The notes: generated by a model not told the origin, from the letters alone. Numbered from the stretch's first letter, positions 1 to 9,112 are shown. The stretch is DNA of 64,000 nucleotides from Mucilaginibacter phenanthrenivorans (GCF_024721155.1 NZ_JAHVAP010000002.1:310001-374000), one strand, 5' to 3'. Made by a program: numbers and translations.

Positions 1-381
1 TACCATGAAGAACTGGATGGTTTTAAGGCCGATAAGGTTATGATTATGATAGGTACCAACAATTTGTCTGTTAGCAATGACCAGGAAATAGTAGAAGGGC
101 TAAAATTGCTGGTACAGGCAGTAAAGGTACGCCAACCCGAAACCGAAATTCTTTTATCAGGCTTGCTGCCGAGGAGGGCAATGGAAAAACGAATAGATGT
201 ACTTAATAAAGCCATTGCAAAGCTGGCATCTCAATCCCGGGTTCGTTTTATTAATCCGGGGAAATTACTGCTTAATCGCGCCGGGAATATTGACGAATCC
301 TTTTTTGGCGATGGGCTGCATCCTAATGAGGTAGGTTATCAAAAGTTAGCAATTGCTTTGGTTCCATATCTCAAAAAATAA
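1..381 (+). CDS. SGNH/GDSL-family hydrolase, C-terminal part
   Basis: The frame is open from the first base, so the gene begins before the window and only about the last 126 residues are seen. It carries the SGNH block III motif GTNN and, near the end, block V with the catalytic Asp and His in DGLHPNEVGYQKLA. These blocks mark esterases/lipases of the SGNH fold, including PAF-acetylhydrolase-like and carbohydrate esterases. The substrate cannot be told from this part. A carbohydrate O-acetyl esterase would suit the neighbouring sugar genes, but that is inference. An internal ATG at 40 is not the real start, because conserved sequence precedes it. Confidence 0.85.
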   Translation, partial: YHEELDGFKADKVMIMIGTNNLSVSNDQEIVEGLKLLVQAVKVRQPETEILLSGLLPRRAMEKRIDVLNKAIAKLASQSRVRFINPGKLLLNRAGNIDESFFGDGLHPNEVGYQKLAIALVPYLKK

Positions 382-547
382 TAACACCACCCTGTTTTAA
401 ATAGAACGGACTCCTGGTTGTTTTTCGAAATGATTGGGTACACACGGCCCCGCATCACCATTGGTATTCTGCTTTTAATTAAGTTTTTGATAAAGCGCTA
501 AATTCCACTAAATTTTAGCTGCATAATGTGATGAAACTATATTAAAT

Positions 548-555
548 TACATTTG
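548..555 (+). promoter_or_regulatory. Candidate -7 promoter element of the first LacI-type gene
   Basis: TACATTTG matches the Bacteroidota -7 consensus TAnnTTTG exactly and lies 27 bases before the regulator start. A TGTG at 527-530, 17 bases upstream, is a weak match to the -33 element TTTG. The call rests on motif match and position only. Confidence 0.4.
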
Positions 556-581
556 CTATCTTTTTTACATCAAAGCTCAAT

Positions 582-1667
582 ATGAAGAATAAAATTGTAC
601 GCATTAAAGATATTGCCGAAAAAGCGAAGGTTTCAACAGGTACAGTTGACAGGGTATTGCATAAGCGGGGACGCGTGTCAAAGAAGGTAGAGGAGAAGAT
701 CCTTAAGATCATTGAAGAGATGGATTATGAGCCAAATCTTATGGCAAGAGCACTGGGTTCCAATAAAATATATCAAATTGCTGCATTAATTCCAGATCAT
801 AAAAGCGACTCCTATTGGTACGCCCCTAAAGCAGGCATTGAAAAGGCGGAGAAGGATCTGAAACAATACGGCATTGTTGTTCAGCAATATGTATTTGATC
901 CCTACGATGTGGAATCATTTATAAAAAATGCCAGTCAATTAACAAAGGATAATCCGGATGGCATAATTTTATCCCCTATATTCTACAGGGAAACACTGCC
1001 ATTTTTCGAAAAATGGAAGGTAGCCGAAATTCCATTTGTGTTGTTTAATACCCAAATTACCGAATACGAGCCCCTAAGTTATATTGGTCAGGATTCTTAT
1101 CAGAGTGGTTTTTTGGCCGGAAAACTTATTCATTATGGTCAGCCGGAGCCTTGTTCGGTGTTAATTGCACATATTGATGAAGAAATAAGTAATGCCGCCC
1201 ACCTTTTAAAAAAAGAGCAGGGATTTCGCAATTATTTTTCTCAAAATAACCTGGAACACCAATACAAAATTTTAAGAATTGAATTAAACAGGGCAAATGC
1301 GGCTTTGTTTATAACACAGCTTGATGCTGTTATTGATAGCACACCAGATATGGCCAGTATTTTTGTAACAACATCAAAAGCATATGAAATTGCCAGGCAC
1401 CTGGAGCAGCGGCATATAAAGCATATCAAAATAATAGGATATGATTTACTGCCTCAAAATTTGTATTTTCTGAATAAAGGGGCAATTAGTTTCCTGATTA
1501 ACCAAAACCCTAAGGGGCAGGGCTACTGGGGTATTTATCAGTTAACAGACCACCTTGTATTTAAAAAGGAAGTTCCTATTATCAAATATCTTCCACTTGA
1601 TATAGTTACCAAAGAAAATGTGAATTATTATAAAGATGATGAGGATACTGTTTATTTAGATATTTGA
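582..1667 (+). CDS. LacI/GalR-family transcriptional regulator with periplasmic-binding-protein-like sensor domain
   Basis: Residues about 5-52 form the LacI helix-turn-helix, with VSTGTVDRVLHKRGRVS in the recognition region and the hinge-helix motif PNLMARALGS. The remaining 300 residues look like a type I periplasmic-binding-protein domain that would bind a sugar ligand. The 361-residue length is normal for this Bacteroidota subgroup. It is followed by a hairpin terminator and then by the kinase-permease-GH123 genes. Two LacI-type palindromes precede the kinase at 2004-2019 and 2061-2076, so it probably represses that operon until an amino sugar or its phosphate binds. The family is certain; target and ligand are inferred. 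Confidence 0.92.
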   Translation: MKNKIVRIKDIAEKAKVSTGTVDRVLHKRGRVSKKVEEKILKIIEEMDYEPNLMARALGSNKIYQIAALIPDHKSDSYWYAPKAGIEKAEKDLKQYGIVVQQYVFDPYDVESFIKNASQLTKDNPDGIILSPIFYRETLPFFEKWKVAEIPFVLFNTQITEYEPLSYIGQDSYQSGFLAGKLIHYGQPEPCSVLIAHIDEEISNAAHLLKKEQGFRNYFSQNNLEHQYKILRIELNRANAALFITQLDAVIDSTPDMASIFVTTSKAYEIARHLEQRHIKHIKIIGYDLLPQNLYFLNKGAISFLINQNPKGQGYWGIYQLTDHLVFKKEVPIIKYLPLDIVTKENVNYYKDDEDTVYLDI

Positions 1668-1708
1668 TTTTCGCTAATATTCCTGTAGCGCTTACGCACA
1701 TTTTTAAT

Positions 1709-1755
1709 CCATAATGAATTGCTTTTGCCAAGGTAATTCATTATGGATTTGTATT
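1709..1755 (+). terminator. Hairpin terminator after the LacI gene
   Basis: A perfect 12-bp inverted repeat has arms CCATAATGAATT (1709-1720) and AATTCATTATGG (1735-1746), a 14-base loop and a T-rich tail. It lies 42 bases after the regulator stop codon. The stem is AT-rich, so its strength is uncertain. Confidence 0.6.
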
Positions 1756-2003
1756 TTAAACCAAGTCAATTGGTGTTTGTAACAGAAAGTGGTGATCTGT
1801 CTAACCAGATTTTATGATTAATCCAATGTAGTATCTAAGGCTTTAAATAGAGAAGTTTTGATAGACTTCTCCGATGTTCTGATCTTTCTCAAATGTTTAC
1901 TTCTGAATATGATGTTTAGCTCCGTCTGGAAAAATAGCCTGATATAAGATAAATTAATGTGTATTTGGATTGGGAAATTATTTTTTTAATAAAATTCCTT
2001 AAA

Positions 2004-2019
2004 ATGTGTGCGGGCACAT
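2004..2019. promoter_or_regulatory. LacI-type operator 1
   Basis: ATGTGTGCGGGCACAT is a 16-bp palindrome centred on CG, with 6 of 8 positions paired, as is usual for LacI/GalR operators. It sits where the -33 element of the promoter at 2029 would lie. It is likely a target of the regulator encoded at 582-1667. Confidence 0.6.
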
Positions 2020-2028
2020 AAATATTTT

Positions 2029-2036
2029 TATATTTG
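2029..2036 (+). promoter_or_regulatory. Candidate -7 promoter element of the kinase-permease-GH123 operon
   Basis: TATATTTG matches TAnnTTTG. It lies between the two LacI-type palindromes, so binding at either would block RNA polymerase. Transcription would start near 2043. Confidence 0.5.
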
Positions 2037-2060
2037 TAATCAAGTGTTTATAATATGTAA

Positions 2061-2076
2061 ATGTGTGCGAATACAT
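2061..2076. promoter_or_regulatory. LacI-type operator 2
   Basis: ATGTGTGCGAATACAT repeats the left half of operator 1 exactly and has the same CG centre. The two centres are 57 bp apart. It falls just downstream of the predicted transcription start, a typical repressor position. Confidence 0.6.
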
Positions 2077-2295
2077 TTAATTGTTCTAGGACACTATGTT
2101 ACATATGGAGCAATTGTTGTCGACGGTTATTGTTCGAAATTTTATCACATACACCTGGATAATGATGGTGGTGAATTCCGGCAATGTTCGACAGTCTGAA
2201 ATGAAATATTAGCCGGGTAATATGAAAAAGGAAACCTGCCGAATATTAAGCTATTTAAGTGTTTAAGCGATGTATGCTTTGAGAATTAATCTAAA

Positions 2296-3420
2296 ATGAA
2301 CAAAAAAGAAAAAATGTCATATAATATTTCTGAGATAGTATCCAATTTTTGCATTGAAGGAAATATCGCCGCTATTGTTCCGTATGGTTCAGGCCACATT
2401 AATGATACATTTCACGTTAAAAATAGCGACCCTGCACTACCTGGTTACCTGCTTCAACGTATCAATCATTATGTATTTAAAAATGTTCCGGCCCTGATGG
2501 GGAATGTACAACTGGTAACCAATCACCTTAAAGGAAAACTGGCGCAAATACCGGGTTCAAATCCTGCAAGGGAAGTACTCACAATAGTTTCGACAAGGGA
2601 TGAGCAAAGTTTTTTTTGTGATAAAGACGGCCATTACTGGAGAATGTATTGTTTTTTGAAGGATACCAAAAGTTACGACATGGTTTTAACTGAACAACAG
2701 GCTTATGAAGGAGGCAAGGCATTTGGGAAGTTTCAGCTATTGTTATCAGATCTTGATGCCAGTTTACTTCATGAAACCATACCCGGTTTTCATAACGTAA
2801 CTACGCGGCTGGACCGTTTAAACAGAGCAGTACTGGCCGATCCGAAAAACAGAGTTAAGGATGTTTTGTCTGAATTAGAGTTTGTAATCGAAAGAGCTGG
2901 TTCGATGGCCACTATCATAAATTTAGGAAAAGAAGGTAAACTGCCACTGCGTATTATCCATAACGATACTAAATTCAATAACATATTACTTGATATTAAT
3001 GATCGTGAACAGTGTGTAATTGACCTCGATACCGTTATGCCCGGCTATATAGCGTATGATTTTGGGGATGCTATCCGCACTATTATTAATACAGCGGCCG
3101 AAGACGAGGAGGATCTTCAAAAAATAAAGCTCAGCTTCCCGCTGTTTAAGGCTTATACGGAGGGATATCTTAAAGGTGCTTGTAGCTTTTTATCAGACGT
3201 AGAGGTTAAGTCGCTTTTAATGGGGGTTTTGTTAATACCCTATATCCAGGTTATCCGTTTCCTTACGGATTATATAGAGGGCGATGTTTATTACAAGATC
3301 CATTTTCCTGAACATAATTTACAACGGACCAGGGCCCAGTTGCAATTACTTAAAAAGCTTGAGGAAGAATATGATGTTTTAGATCAAATAATTCAAAATA
3401 TAGTAAGTGTACCCCAGTAA
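2296..3420 (+). CDS. N-acetylhexosamine 1-kinase-like phosphotransferase (APH fold)
   Basis: This 374-residue protein has the aminoglycoside-phosphotransferase fold. The catalytic loop is HNDTKFNN (His222, Asp224) and the metal-binding segment is VIDLDT (Asp243-Asp245), followed by YDFGDAIRT. The segment GSGHINDTF near residue 31 is the nucleotide-binding strand-turn-strand. This pattern fits the NahK family, which phosphorylates GlcNAc or GalNAc at C1; in Bacteroidota such proteins have often been misnamed mucin desulfatase. The permease and a GH123-type glycosidase follow on the same strand, so the enzyme probably traps imported GalNAc or GlcNAc in the cytoplasm. A second ATG at residue 7 could also be the start. 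The exact sugar is inferred from context. Confidence 0.82.
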   Translation: MNKKEKMSYNISEIVSNFCIEGNIAAIVPYGSGHINDTFHVKNSDPALPGYLLQRINHYVFKNVPALMGNVQLVTNHLKGKLAQIPGSNPAREVLTIVSTRDEQSFFCDKDGHYWRMYCFLKDTKSYDMVLTEQQAYEGGKAFGKFQLLLSDLDASLLHETIPGFHNVTTRLDRLNRAVLADPKNRVKDVLSELEFVIERAGSMATIINLGKEGKLPLRIIHNDTKFNNILLDINDREQCVIDLDTVMPGYIAYDFGDAIRTIINTAAEDEEDLQKIKLSFPLFKAYTEGYLKGACSFLSDVEVKSLLMGVLLIPYIQVIRFLTDYIEGDVYYKIHFPEHNLQRTRAQLQLLKKLEEEYDVLDQIIQNIVSVPQ

Positions 3421-3633
3421 TTAACATCCGAAATTAAATGAAGGAACTCATGGTGTCATTTTTAGGAGATGTAAGTAAAGTTAGCCCTACAGCGCATCTG
3501 TCTTTTTTGTTAGATAGTCAGAAAAAGAATCCTATCGGAATGGCGCCATGGCTCCGTTATGGGCATAAATGTTTAACCGTTTAGACTATCAGGTTGGCAC
3601 AATAAAATTAAACAGACACATTAACCAGTACTA

Positions 3634-4923
3634 ATGACAAAAATTACACTTTCAAAAACTTTAGTTGAGCCTCTCCCTTCTCAAAAAAAAGGTCTAAATC
3701 CTATTGTGATCATCGGTGCCCTGTTCTTTATTTTCGGTTTTGTTACCTGGCTAAACTCTGTTCTCATCCCGTATCTGAGGATCGCTTGTGAGCTAAATAA
3801 TTTTGAAGCTTATTTAGTGGCATTTGCTTTTTACATAGCCTACCTGGTAATGGCAATCCCCTCCGCCTGGGTGCTAAAACTAACGGGTTTAAAAAAGGGA
3901 ATGTCGGTTGGATTGTTTATTATGGCAGTGGGGGCTTTGATTTTTATACCTGCAGCTATTACGCGTATATATAGCTTGTTTTTGCTTGGATTGTTTGTTC
4001 AGGGTACTGGCCTTGCTGTTTTACAAACCGCCTCAAACCCTTATATAGTTATTGTTGGCCCACGTGAGAGTGCTGCTAAGCGGATAAGCATTATGGGCAT
4101 CTGTAATAAAATAGCAGGCGCAATAGCTCCCGTTGCTTTAGGTACTATTACCTTAAAAGGTGCTGATGAATTAATAAAACGCCTGGTAAATATGGGCGCT
4201 GCCCAAAAAGCCATGGAGTTAAATGTCCTGGCCCACCGGGTAATACTTCCATATATATTGATAATTATTGTTTTGGTGGTATTGGGTATTTTAATCTTCT
4301 TTTCTGGTTTGCCCGAAATAGATACCGATCATGAAGACGAGACTGTTGCAGCCGCCAATACGCACAAAACCAGTGTTTTTCAATTTCCGCATTTATTGTT
4401 AGGGGTACTGACCTTGTTCCTGTATGTTGGAGTAGAGGTACTGGCCGGTGATTCAATTATTAGTTACGGGGCATCGCAGGGAATAGCTTTATCAACTGCT
4501 AAATTCTTTACTGCCTGTACTTTGGTATCCATGATTGTTGGTTATATCATAGGGATTATTTGTATCCCTAAATATTTTACCCAGGATAAGGCTTTAAGGG
4601 TTTCGGCTGTTTTGGGTGTAGTGTTTTCTATTGCAGCGATATTTACGCACGGTTATATTTCAGTAATGTTTATTGCATTGCTGGGCCTTGCAAACTCACT
4701 GATGTGGCCTGCAATATGGCCGCTGGCTATTGCAGATCTGGGTCGTTTTACTAAAATGGGCTCGTCATTCATGATTATGGCTATAGCCGGAGGTGCGTTA
4801 ATACCCTTGCTATACGGCCGTTTGGTTGATGTCGTAAATGCACAGCAAGCGTATTGGATACTAGTGCCCTGTTATGTGTTTATTGGATACTATGCAACCC
4901 TGGGGCATAAAATAAGGAGTTGA
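3634..4923 (+). CDS. Sugar:H+ symporter of the FHS family (NagP/FucP/GluP type)
   Basis: This 429-residue inner-membrane protein has about 12 hydrophobic segments. It begins with the family signature FFIFGFVTWLNSVLIPYL and has the conserved VLQTASNPY segment in helix 4. FucP, glucose/galactose permeases and the N-acetylglucosamine permease NagP belong to this family. With a HexNAc-kinase gene 213 bases upstream and a GH123 gene 59 bases downstream, N-acetylgalactosamine or N-acetylglucosamine uptake is the best guess. It is probably co-transcribed with both neighbours. Confidence 0.88.
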   Translation: MTKITLSKTLVEPLPSQKKGLNPIVIIGALFFIFGFVTWLNSVLIPYLRIACELNNFEAYLVAFAFYIAYLVMAIPSAWVLKLTGLKKGMSVGLFIMAVGALIFIPAAITRIYSLFLLGLFVQGTGLAVLQTASNPYIVIVGPRESAAKRISIMGICNKIAGAIAPVALGTITLKGADELIKRLVNMGAAQKAMELNVLAHRVILPYILIIIVLVVLGILIFFSGLPEIDTDHEDETVAAANTHKTSVFQFPHLLLGVLTLFLYVGVEVLAGDSIISYGASQGIALSTAKFFTACTLVSMIVGYIIGIICIPKYFTQDKALRVSAVLGVVFSIAAIFTHGYISVMFIALLGLANSLMWPAIWPLAIADLGRFTKMGSSFMIMAIAGGALIPLLYGRLVDVVNAQQAYWILVPCYVFIGYYATLGHKIRS

Positions 4924-4982
4924 GTTCGATGGGGTGCCGGAGGCTATTTTTTAATGATACCGTTGATCCGAAAAAATGAAAT

Positions 4983-6731
4983 ATGATGATGAAATTTACA
5001 ATAATACTGTTGTTATTTAGTGCTGTTGTTTCGGCGCAGTCTAAAATTGTCGGATCTTACGAGGAGCTTCCTGACCCAAAGCCTGTTCAGCAAGAAACAT
5101 GGAGCGCATTAAAACCCGGTGTTTATGTAAGTTTTGGTTCAACCGATATTCGTTATGATAAACGCAATGCTCCTTCTATACTTCCCTTGCAAACCCAATG
5201 GCAAACCAGGGCATGGAAGGGCGAGATGGTTCATACGCAATTCCTTGTATGGACTACGCGTGACCTGGAGCAATTAAGTTTTGAATGGAGTAAACTTGAA
5301 GACAGCAAAGGGCATAAAATCCCTGAAAAAAACATCAGTGCAAATTTTGTACGCTATGTGATGGCTGATGGACTGAACAATGAAGGCGGAGGGTGCGGAA
5401 TCCAGCCTGGGCATGATTCCTCCCTGGTAGCTGATGTTATTGACCCGGTAAAATCACTTCCCGTAGCTAAAAATACTACCCGGCCTGTTTGGTTAAGCAT
5501 TAAGGTGCCTGCTAACGCGGTTGAAGGTACTTATAACGGCTATGTAAAAGTTAGGGAAGGGACAAATAAGTATCCTGCCATTTTGCATTATACCATAGAA
5601 GTACTCAATCATACCCTGCCTGCACCGGAACACTGGAAATTTCATTTGGATCTGTGGCAAAACCCCTATTCGGTTGCCCGGGTGTATGGTGTAAAAGCCT
5701 GGTCGAAGCAACACTTCGACATTATGCGCCCTTACATGAAAATGCTGGCAAATGCCGGTCAGAAGGCAATTACTACCACACTTATCCATGACCCCTGGAA
5801 CAGCCAAACGTATGACGTTTATGGCTCAATGGTAAAATGGACTAAAAGTAAGAATGGTTCATGGACTTATGATTATACGGTTTTTGATAAATGGGTGTCT
5901 TTTATGATGTCACTGGGGATTAATAAGTTTATCAACTGCTACAGTATGATCCCCTGGAATTTGAAATTCCACTATTATGACGAAGCCCTGGGGAAAGATA
6001 CAGTAATCATGGCTAAGCCTGGTACGCCGGAATATGATGCGCATTGGCGTCCCATGCTGGCTAATTTTGCCGCCCACCTTAAAGAAAAAGGATGGTTTAA
6101 TAAAACCACTATTGCAATGGACGAAAGGGCTATGGCAGATATGCAAAAAGCTATAGCCTTAATAAAAAGCGCCGATAAGGATTTTAAGATTTCATTGGCA
6201 GGGAACTATCATCCGGAAATTGAACGTGATCTGGTGGATTACAGCGTGGCCTCAAACCAGGTAATAGATAGCGCAACCATGCTTTCGCGCAAAAAAGCAG
6301 GATTTAATACCACTTATTATACTTGCTGCACAGAAGGGCATCCCAATACATTCACCTTTTCTGAACCCGCAGAATCTGTTTGGCTGGCATGGTATGCCGC
6401 ATATAAAGGATACGACGGGTACCTGAGGTGGGCTTACAATTGCTGGACAAAAGATTCCTTACATGATACGCGGTTTGGATCCTGGTCATCCGGAGATGCT
6501 TATTTGGTATATCCGGCTCTGCGGTCTTCTATTCGCTTTGAGCGGTTAATTGAAGGTGTTCAGGATTTTGAAAAAATCAGCGTGCTGAGGGAGGATTTTA
6601 TAAAAAACAATCGACAGGATAAATTGCGCCTTCTTGAAAATATACTGAGTGGTTTTGATATTCGGGAACTAAAGAATAAAAATGCAGCTGAAATTCTTCA
6701 TACTTCCCAGGATAAGTTAAACAAGTTATAG
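4983..6731 (+). CDS. GH123/DUF4091 glycosidase, probable beta-N-acetylgalactosaminidase
   Basis: The 582-residue protein starts with a signal peptide (residues 1-19, ending VVSAQS), so it acts in the periplasm or beyond. An N-terminal beta-sandwich of about 210 residues precedes a TIM-barrel-like DUF4091 region. The adjacent acid pair in TIAMDERA (Asp380-Glu381) matches the catalytic Asp-Glu pair of GH123, which uses substrate-assisted catalysis on beta-GalNAc. The kinase and permease upstream support release of an N-acetylhexosamine. DUF4091 also contains untested proteins, so the activity is likely but not proven. An alternative start one or two codons downstream (MMMK) is possible. Confidence 0.8.
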   Translation: MMMKFTIILLLFSAVVSAQSKIVGSYEELPDPKPVQQETWSALKPGVYVSFGSTDIRYDKRNAPSILPLQTQWQTRAWKGEMVHTQFLVWTTRDLEQLSFEWSKLEDSKGHKIPEKNISANFVRYVMADGLNNEGGGCGIQPGHDSSLVADVIDPVKSLPVAKNTTRPVWLSIKVPANAVEGTYNGYVKVREGTNKYPAILHYTIEVLNHTLPAPEHWKFHLDLWQNPYSVARVYGVKAWSKQHFDIMRPYMKMLANAGQKAITTTLIHDPWNSQTYDVYGSMVKWTKSKNGSWTYDYTVFDKWVSFMMSLGINKFINCYSMIPWNLKFHYYDEALGKDTVIMAKPGTPEYDAHWRPMLANFAAHLKEKGWFNKTTIAMDERAMADMQKAIALIKSADKDFKISLAGNYHPEIERDLVDYSVASNQVIDSATMLSRKKAGFNTTYYTCCTEGHPNTFTFSEPAESVWLAWYAAYKGYDGYLRWAYNCWTKDSLHDTRFGSWSSGDAYLVYPALRSSIRFERLIEGVQDFEKISVLREDFIKNNRQDKLRLLENILSGFDIRELKNKNAAEILHTSQDKLNKL

Positions 6732-7122
6732 ATAGTTTAAAAATGTTCATTTATTTCTTATTCCCTTCTTTTTTAGTTTTTTTTTGACTTTATTTACTAT
6801 CGTCTGAAAGGTATACTAAAATGGGTTAAAGAAGTTGAAAATTTCAGGCATTTTATAGCCCGTTTTGGCTGCATACTTCCAGTGGCATAAGCAGGCGAAT
6901 ACAAGGAGGTAAATTATTGATTTATTACTCAAAGTGACAACTTAAAGTACTATCCAAAATACGGGATAAATCCACATGGATAAAGGATGTAAGGATTAAA
7001 AGGCCGGTTTTTTAAGGCAAATGATGTTTTCGTGCTGACTTTAAATAGAATCCTTAATAGTAAGGGTCTTAATATTTAAAAATAAAGAAAAATATATTCT
7101 TTGATAAATTTTATAGTGCGGA
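6732..7122. other. Intergenic region before the sigma factor gene
   Basis: These 391 AT-rich bases hold a T-rich tract near 6769-6786 and a small hairpin, CCTTA/TAAGG, at 7052-7065. I see no gene and no clear consensus promoter. A 40-codon open stretch near 6770-6888 resembles nothing I know. Confidence 0.4.
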
Positions 7123-7710
7123 ATGAATAGCCTGGAAGTTCAGTTATTGTCAGACGAGCAACTGATAGCATTGATTCAAGAGAATGATCTTGGGGCGTTT
7201 GAACGTATCTATAATAAATATTGGTCAAAACTTTATCTTTCAGCATACAACATTTTAAGAGACCGCCAGGCATCTGAAGATATTACCCAGGAAGTATTGG
7301 TAAGCCTATGGATGAAACGTGCGAATCTGCAGCTCACTTCTTTAAATGCTTATTTACATACTTCAGTTCGTTACCAGGTGTTTAATATTATTCGCTCAGG
7401 TAAAGTAAAAGCTGATCTTTTTAATAGACTGGAAGCACTTTTTAGTAATAACGGCGGCGAAGATATTTTATCTGAAAAAGACATTAACCGCTTGCTGGAA
7501 CAGGGGATTGCTGAATTGCCTGAGAAATGCCGTCAAATATTTGTTATGAGTCGTAAGGAACATTTATCGACCAAAGAAATTGCTGAACGGCTGGGGATTG
7601 CGCCAAAAACAGTTGAAAATCAATTAACTGTAGCTTTGAACCGCTTACGCAAGACACTGGGTGACTTTGTTTGCCTGGCTGCAATTATTTTATGCGGGCG
7701 ATGGTTCTGA
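7123..7710 (+). CDS. ECF-type RNA polymerase sigma factor (Bacteroidota expansion family)
   Basis: The 195-residue protein has region 2 at about residues 25-95 (FERIYNKYWSKLY, ASEDITQEVLVSLW) and region 4 at about 125-180 (LPEKCRQIFVMSR, STKEIAERLGI). The hydrophobic C-terminal tail is typical of sigma factors paired with FecR and SusC/D in Bacteroidota. The FecR gene starts 161 bases downstream. It should direct transcription of the susC-susD unit when the anti-sigma factor is relieved. The assignment is secure; the target promoter is not visible. Confidence 0.93.
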   Translation: MNSLEVQLLSDEQLIALIQENDLGAFERIYNKYWSKLYLSAYNILRDRQASEDITQEVLVSLWMKRANLQLTSLNAYLHTSVRYQVFNIIRSGKVKADLFNRLEALFSNNGGEDILSEKDINRLLEQGIAELPEKCRQIFVMSRKEHLSTKEIAERLGIAPKTVENQLTVALNRLRKTLGDFVCLAAIILCGRWF

Positions 7711-7827
7711 TGTTTTTCTTCCTGCGCTGACTTACATTTATCCTCTTCTTTTTTAATACAATTCCTTGTTTATCTCCCAAAAAGATCATGATTTGTTAAC
7801 GTTATAGAAATATTTCAAATTCCTTTG

Positions 7828-7839
7828 GGGGTGCACCCC
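7828..7839. repeat. Perfect palindrome GGGGTGCACCCC before the fecR gene
   Basis: This 12-bp perfect palindrome lies in the 161-base gap between the sigma and anti-sigma genes, 32 bases before the FecR start. It could form a short hairpin in the leader or be a protein site. No T-tract follows, so it is not an obvious terminator. Confidence 0.5.
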
Positions 7840-7871
7840 ATGTTTGGGTACTTACATATAATAACCACCCA

Positions 7872-9053
7872 ATGGAAAAAGAAATACTACTAGACTTAAT
7901 AAACAAATACCTTTTAAACCAGGCTACTGCAGAAGAAGAAAAGCTTTTGCTAGACTATTACAATACGCTTCAAAAAAACGAATTGAAATGGGATGAGCAT
8001 TTGATGGGCGATAAAGATAGTGTTAAGGCTGAGCTTTATAGCAAGGTATTATTGGAGATAAAAGCGCGTGAATCCGTACCTAAAAAGATTATTTTTTTAA
8101 GGGGATGGTTTGTAGCAGCATCTGTGATTTTTTTGTTGATCGCCTCATCTTCGTTGTTTTTTTACCTAAAGCATGACAATTCGTATCTGTTAACTAAAGA
8201 TAAAGCCAGGTCTTTAATTAAGAATGACATTGCCCCCGGGGGAAACAAAGCTTTATTAACGTTAGCCAACGGTTCAAAAATTGCCTTAGATGATGCCGCC
8301 GACAGCGTATTAGCTAAACAAACAGGTGTAAAGATCGCCAAAACCGCCCATGGTCAATTGATTTACACCGTTGAAAATTCATCATCTGATTCAAAAACTT
8401 CAGCTCAACTAGCATACAATACGGTTGAAACCCCAAAAGGCGGCCAGTACCAGGTTGATTTGCCTGATGGTTCAAAAGTTTGGTTAAATGCAAGTTCCTC
8501 GCTTCGGTACCCTACAAATTTTACTGGTGATGTGCGCAGCGTTGAATTAACCGGAGAGGCTTATTTTGAAGTGGTTAAAAATCCTAAAAAACCATTCAGG
8601 GTTGTAAGCAGCAGCCAGGTGATTGAGGTTTTAGGTACACACTTTAACATCAGTTCTTACACGGATGAAACTTCGGTTAAAACTACTTTATTAGAGGGCT
8701 CCGTTAAGGTATTGTCTACCAAAACTAATCAATCGAAATTGTTAAAACCGGGAGAGCAATCCAATATTAATTACTCCAATAATTCATTTTCTGTACAACA
8801 AGTTAATACAGAAGAGGTGGTTGCCTGGAAAAATGGCTATTTCCTTTTTGTTGACGAAGACTTGAAAAGCATTATGAGCAAGTTTGCCCGTTGGTATAAT
8901 GTTGACGTGGAATACCAGGGCAACGTTGATAATTTAAGATTTGGAGGTATAGTGTCGCGCTCAAAAGGCTTAAGCCAGGCATTGAAAATAATAGAACAAA
9001 CAGGAAATGTTAAAATTAAAATTGAAGGAAGGAGAGTTACCATTATGCAGTGA
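7872..9053 (+). CDS. FecR-family anti-sigma factor with DUF4974
   Basis: The 393-residue protein has a short cytoplasmic part, one membrane helix at about residues 75-98, a periplasmic FecR domain (about 180-285, with TPKGGQYQVDLPDGSKVWLNA and GEAYFEV) and a C-terminal DUF4974 domain (about 315-391). In the FecI/FecR scheme it holds the sigma factor until the STN domain of the loaded SusC partner signals across the periplasm. The order sigma, fecR, susC, susD is the canonical trans-envelope arrangement. Assignment is firm. Confidence 0.94.
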   Translation: MEKEILLDLINKYLLNQATAEEEKLLLDYYNTLQKNELKWDEHLMGDKDSVKAELYSKVLLEIKARESVPKKIIFLRGWFVAASVIFLLIASSSLFFYLKHDNSYLLTKDKARSLIKNDIAPGGNKALLTLANGSKIALDDAADSVLAKQTGVKIAKTAHGQLIYTVENSSSDSKTSAQLAYNTVETPKGGQYQVDLPDGSKVWLNASSSLRYPTNFTGDVRSVELTGEAYFEVVKNPKKPFRVVSSSQVIEVLGTHFNISSYTDETSVKTTLLEGSVKVLSTKTNQSKLLKPGEQSNINYSNNSFSVQQVNTEEVVAWKNGYFLFVDEDLKSIMSKFARWYNVDVEYQGNVDNLRFGGIVSRSKGLSQALKIIEQTGNVKIKIEGRRVTIMQ

Positions 9054-9090
9054 AAATTACCCTCCCATTAAGGTAACCTAAAAAATAAGC

Positions 9091-9112
9091 CGGAAGTGCT
9101 GGAACACTCCCG
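9091..9112 (+). repeat. Hairpin between the fecR and susC genes
   Basis: Arms CGGAAGTG (9091-9098) and CACTCCCG (9105-9112) pair with one mismatch around a 6-base loop. There is no T-tract. It may be a weak terminator or an mRNA processing/stability element that separates anti-sigma from susC expression. Confidence 0.45.

Larger units (their letters stand above)
1668..2295. other. Regulatory intergenic region before the kinase gene
   Basis: These 628 bases hold the terminator of the regulator gene, two LacI-type palindromes and a TAnnTTTG element. The predicted transcript would have a leader of about 250 bases before the kinase start. A 63-codon open frame at 2008-2199 overlaps both palindromes, lacks any recognisable domain and is probably not a gene. 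Confidence 0.6.

Noticed and set aside
2008..2199. 63-codon open frame in the LacI-kinase gap
   Set aside because: It overlaps both predicted operators and the promoter, shows no known domain or signal, and its composition is not protein-like.
6770..6888. 40-codon open stretch before the sigma gene
   Set aside because: No start, no homology that I recognise, and length expected by chance.
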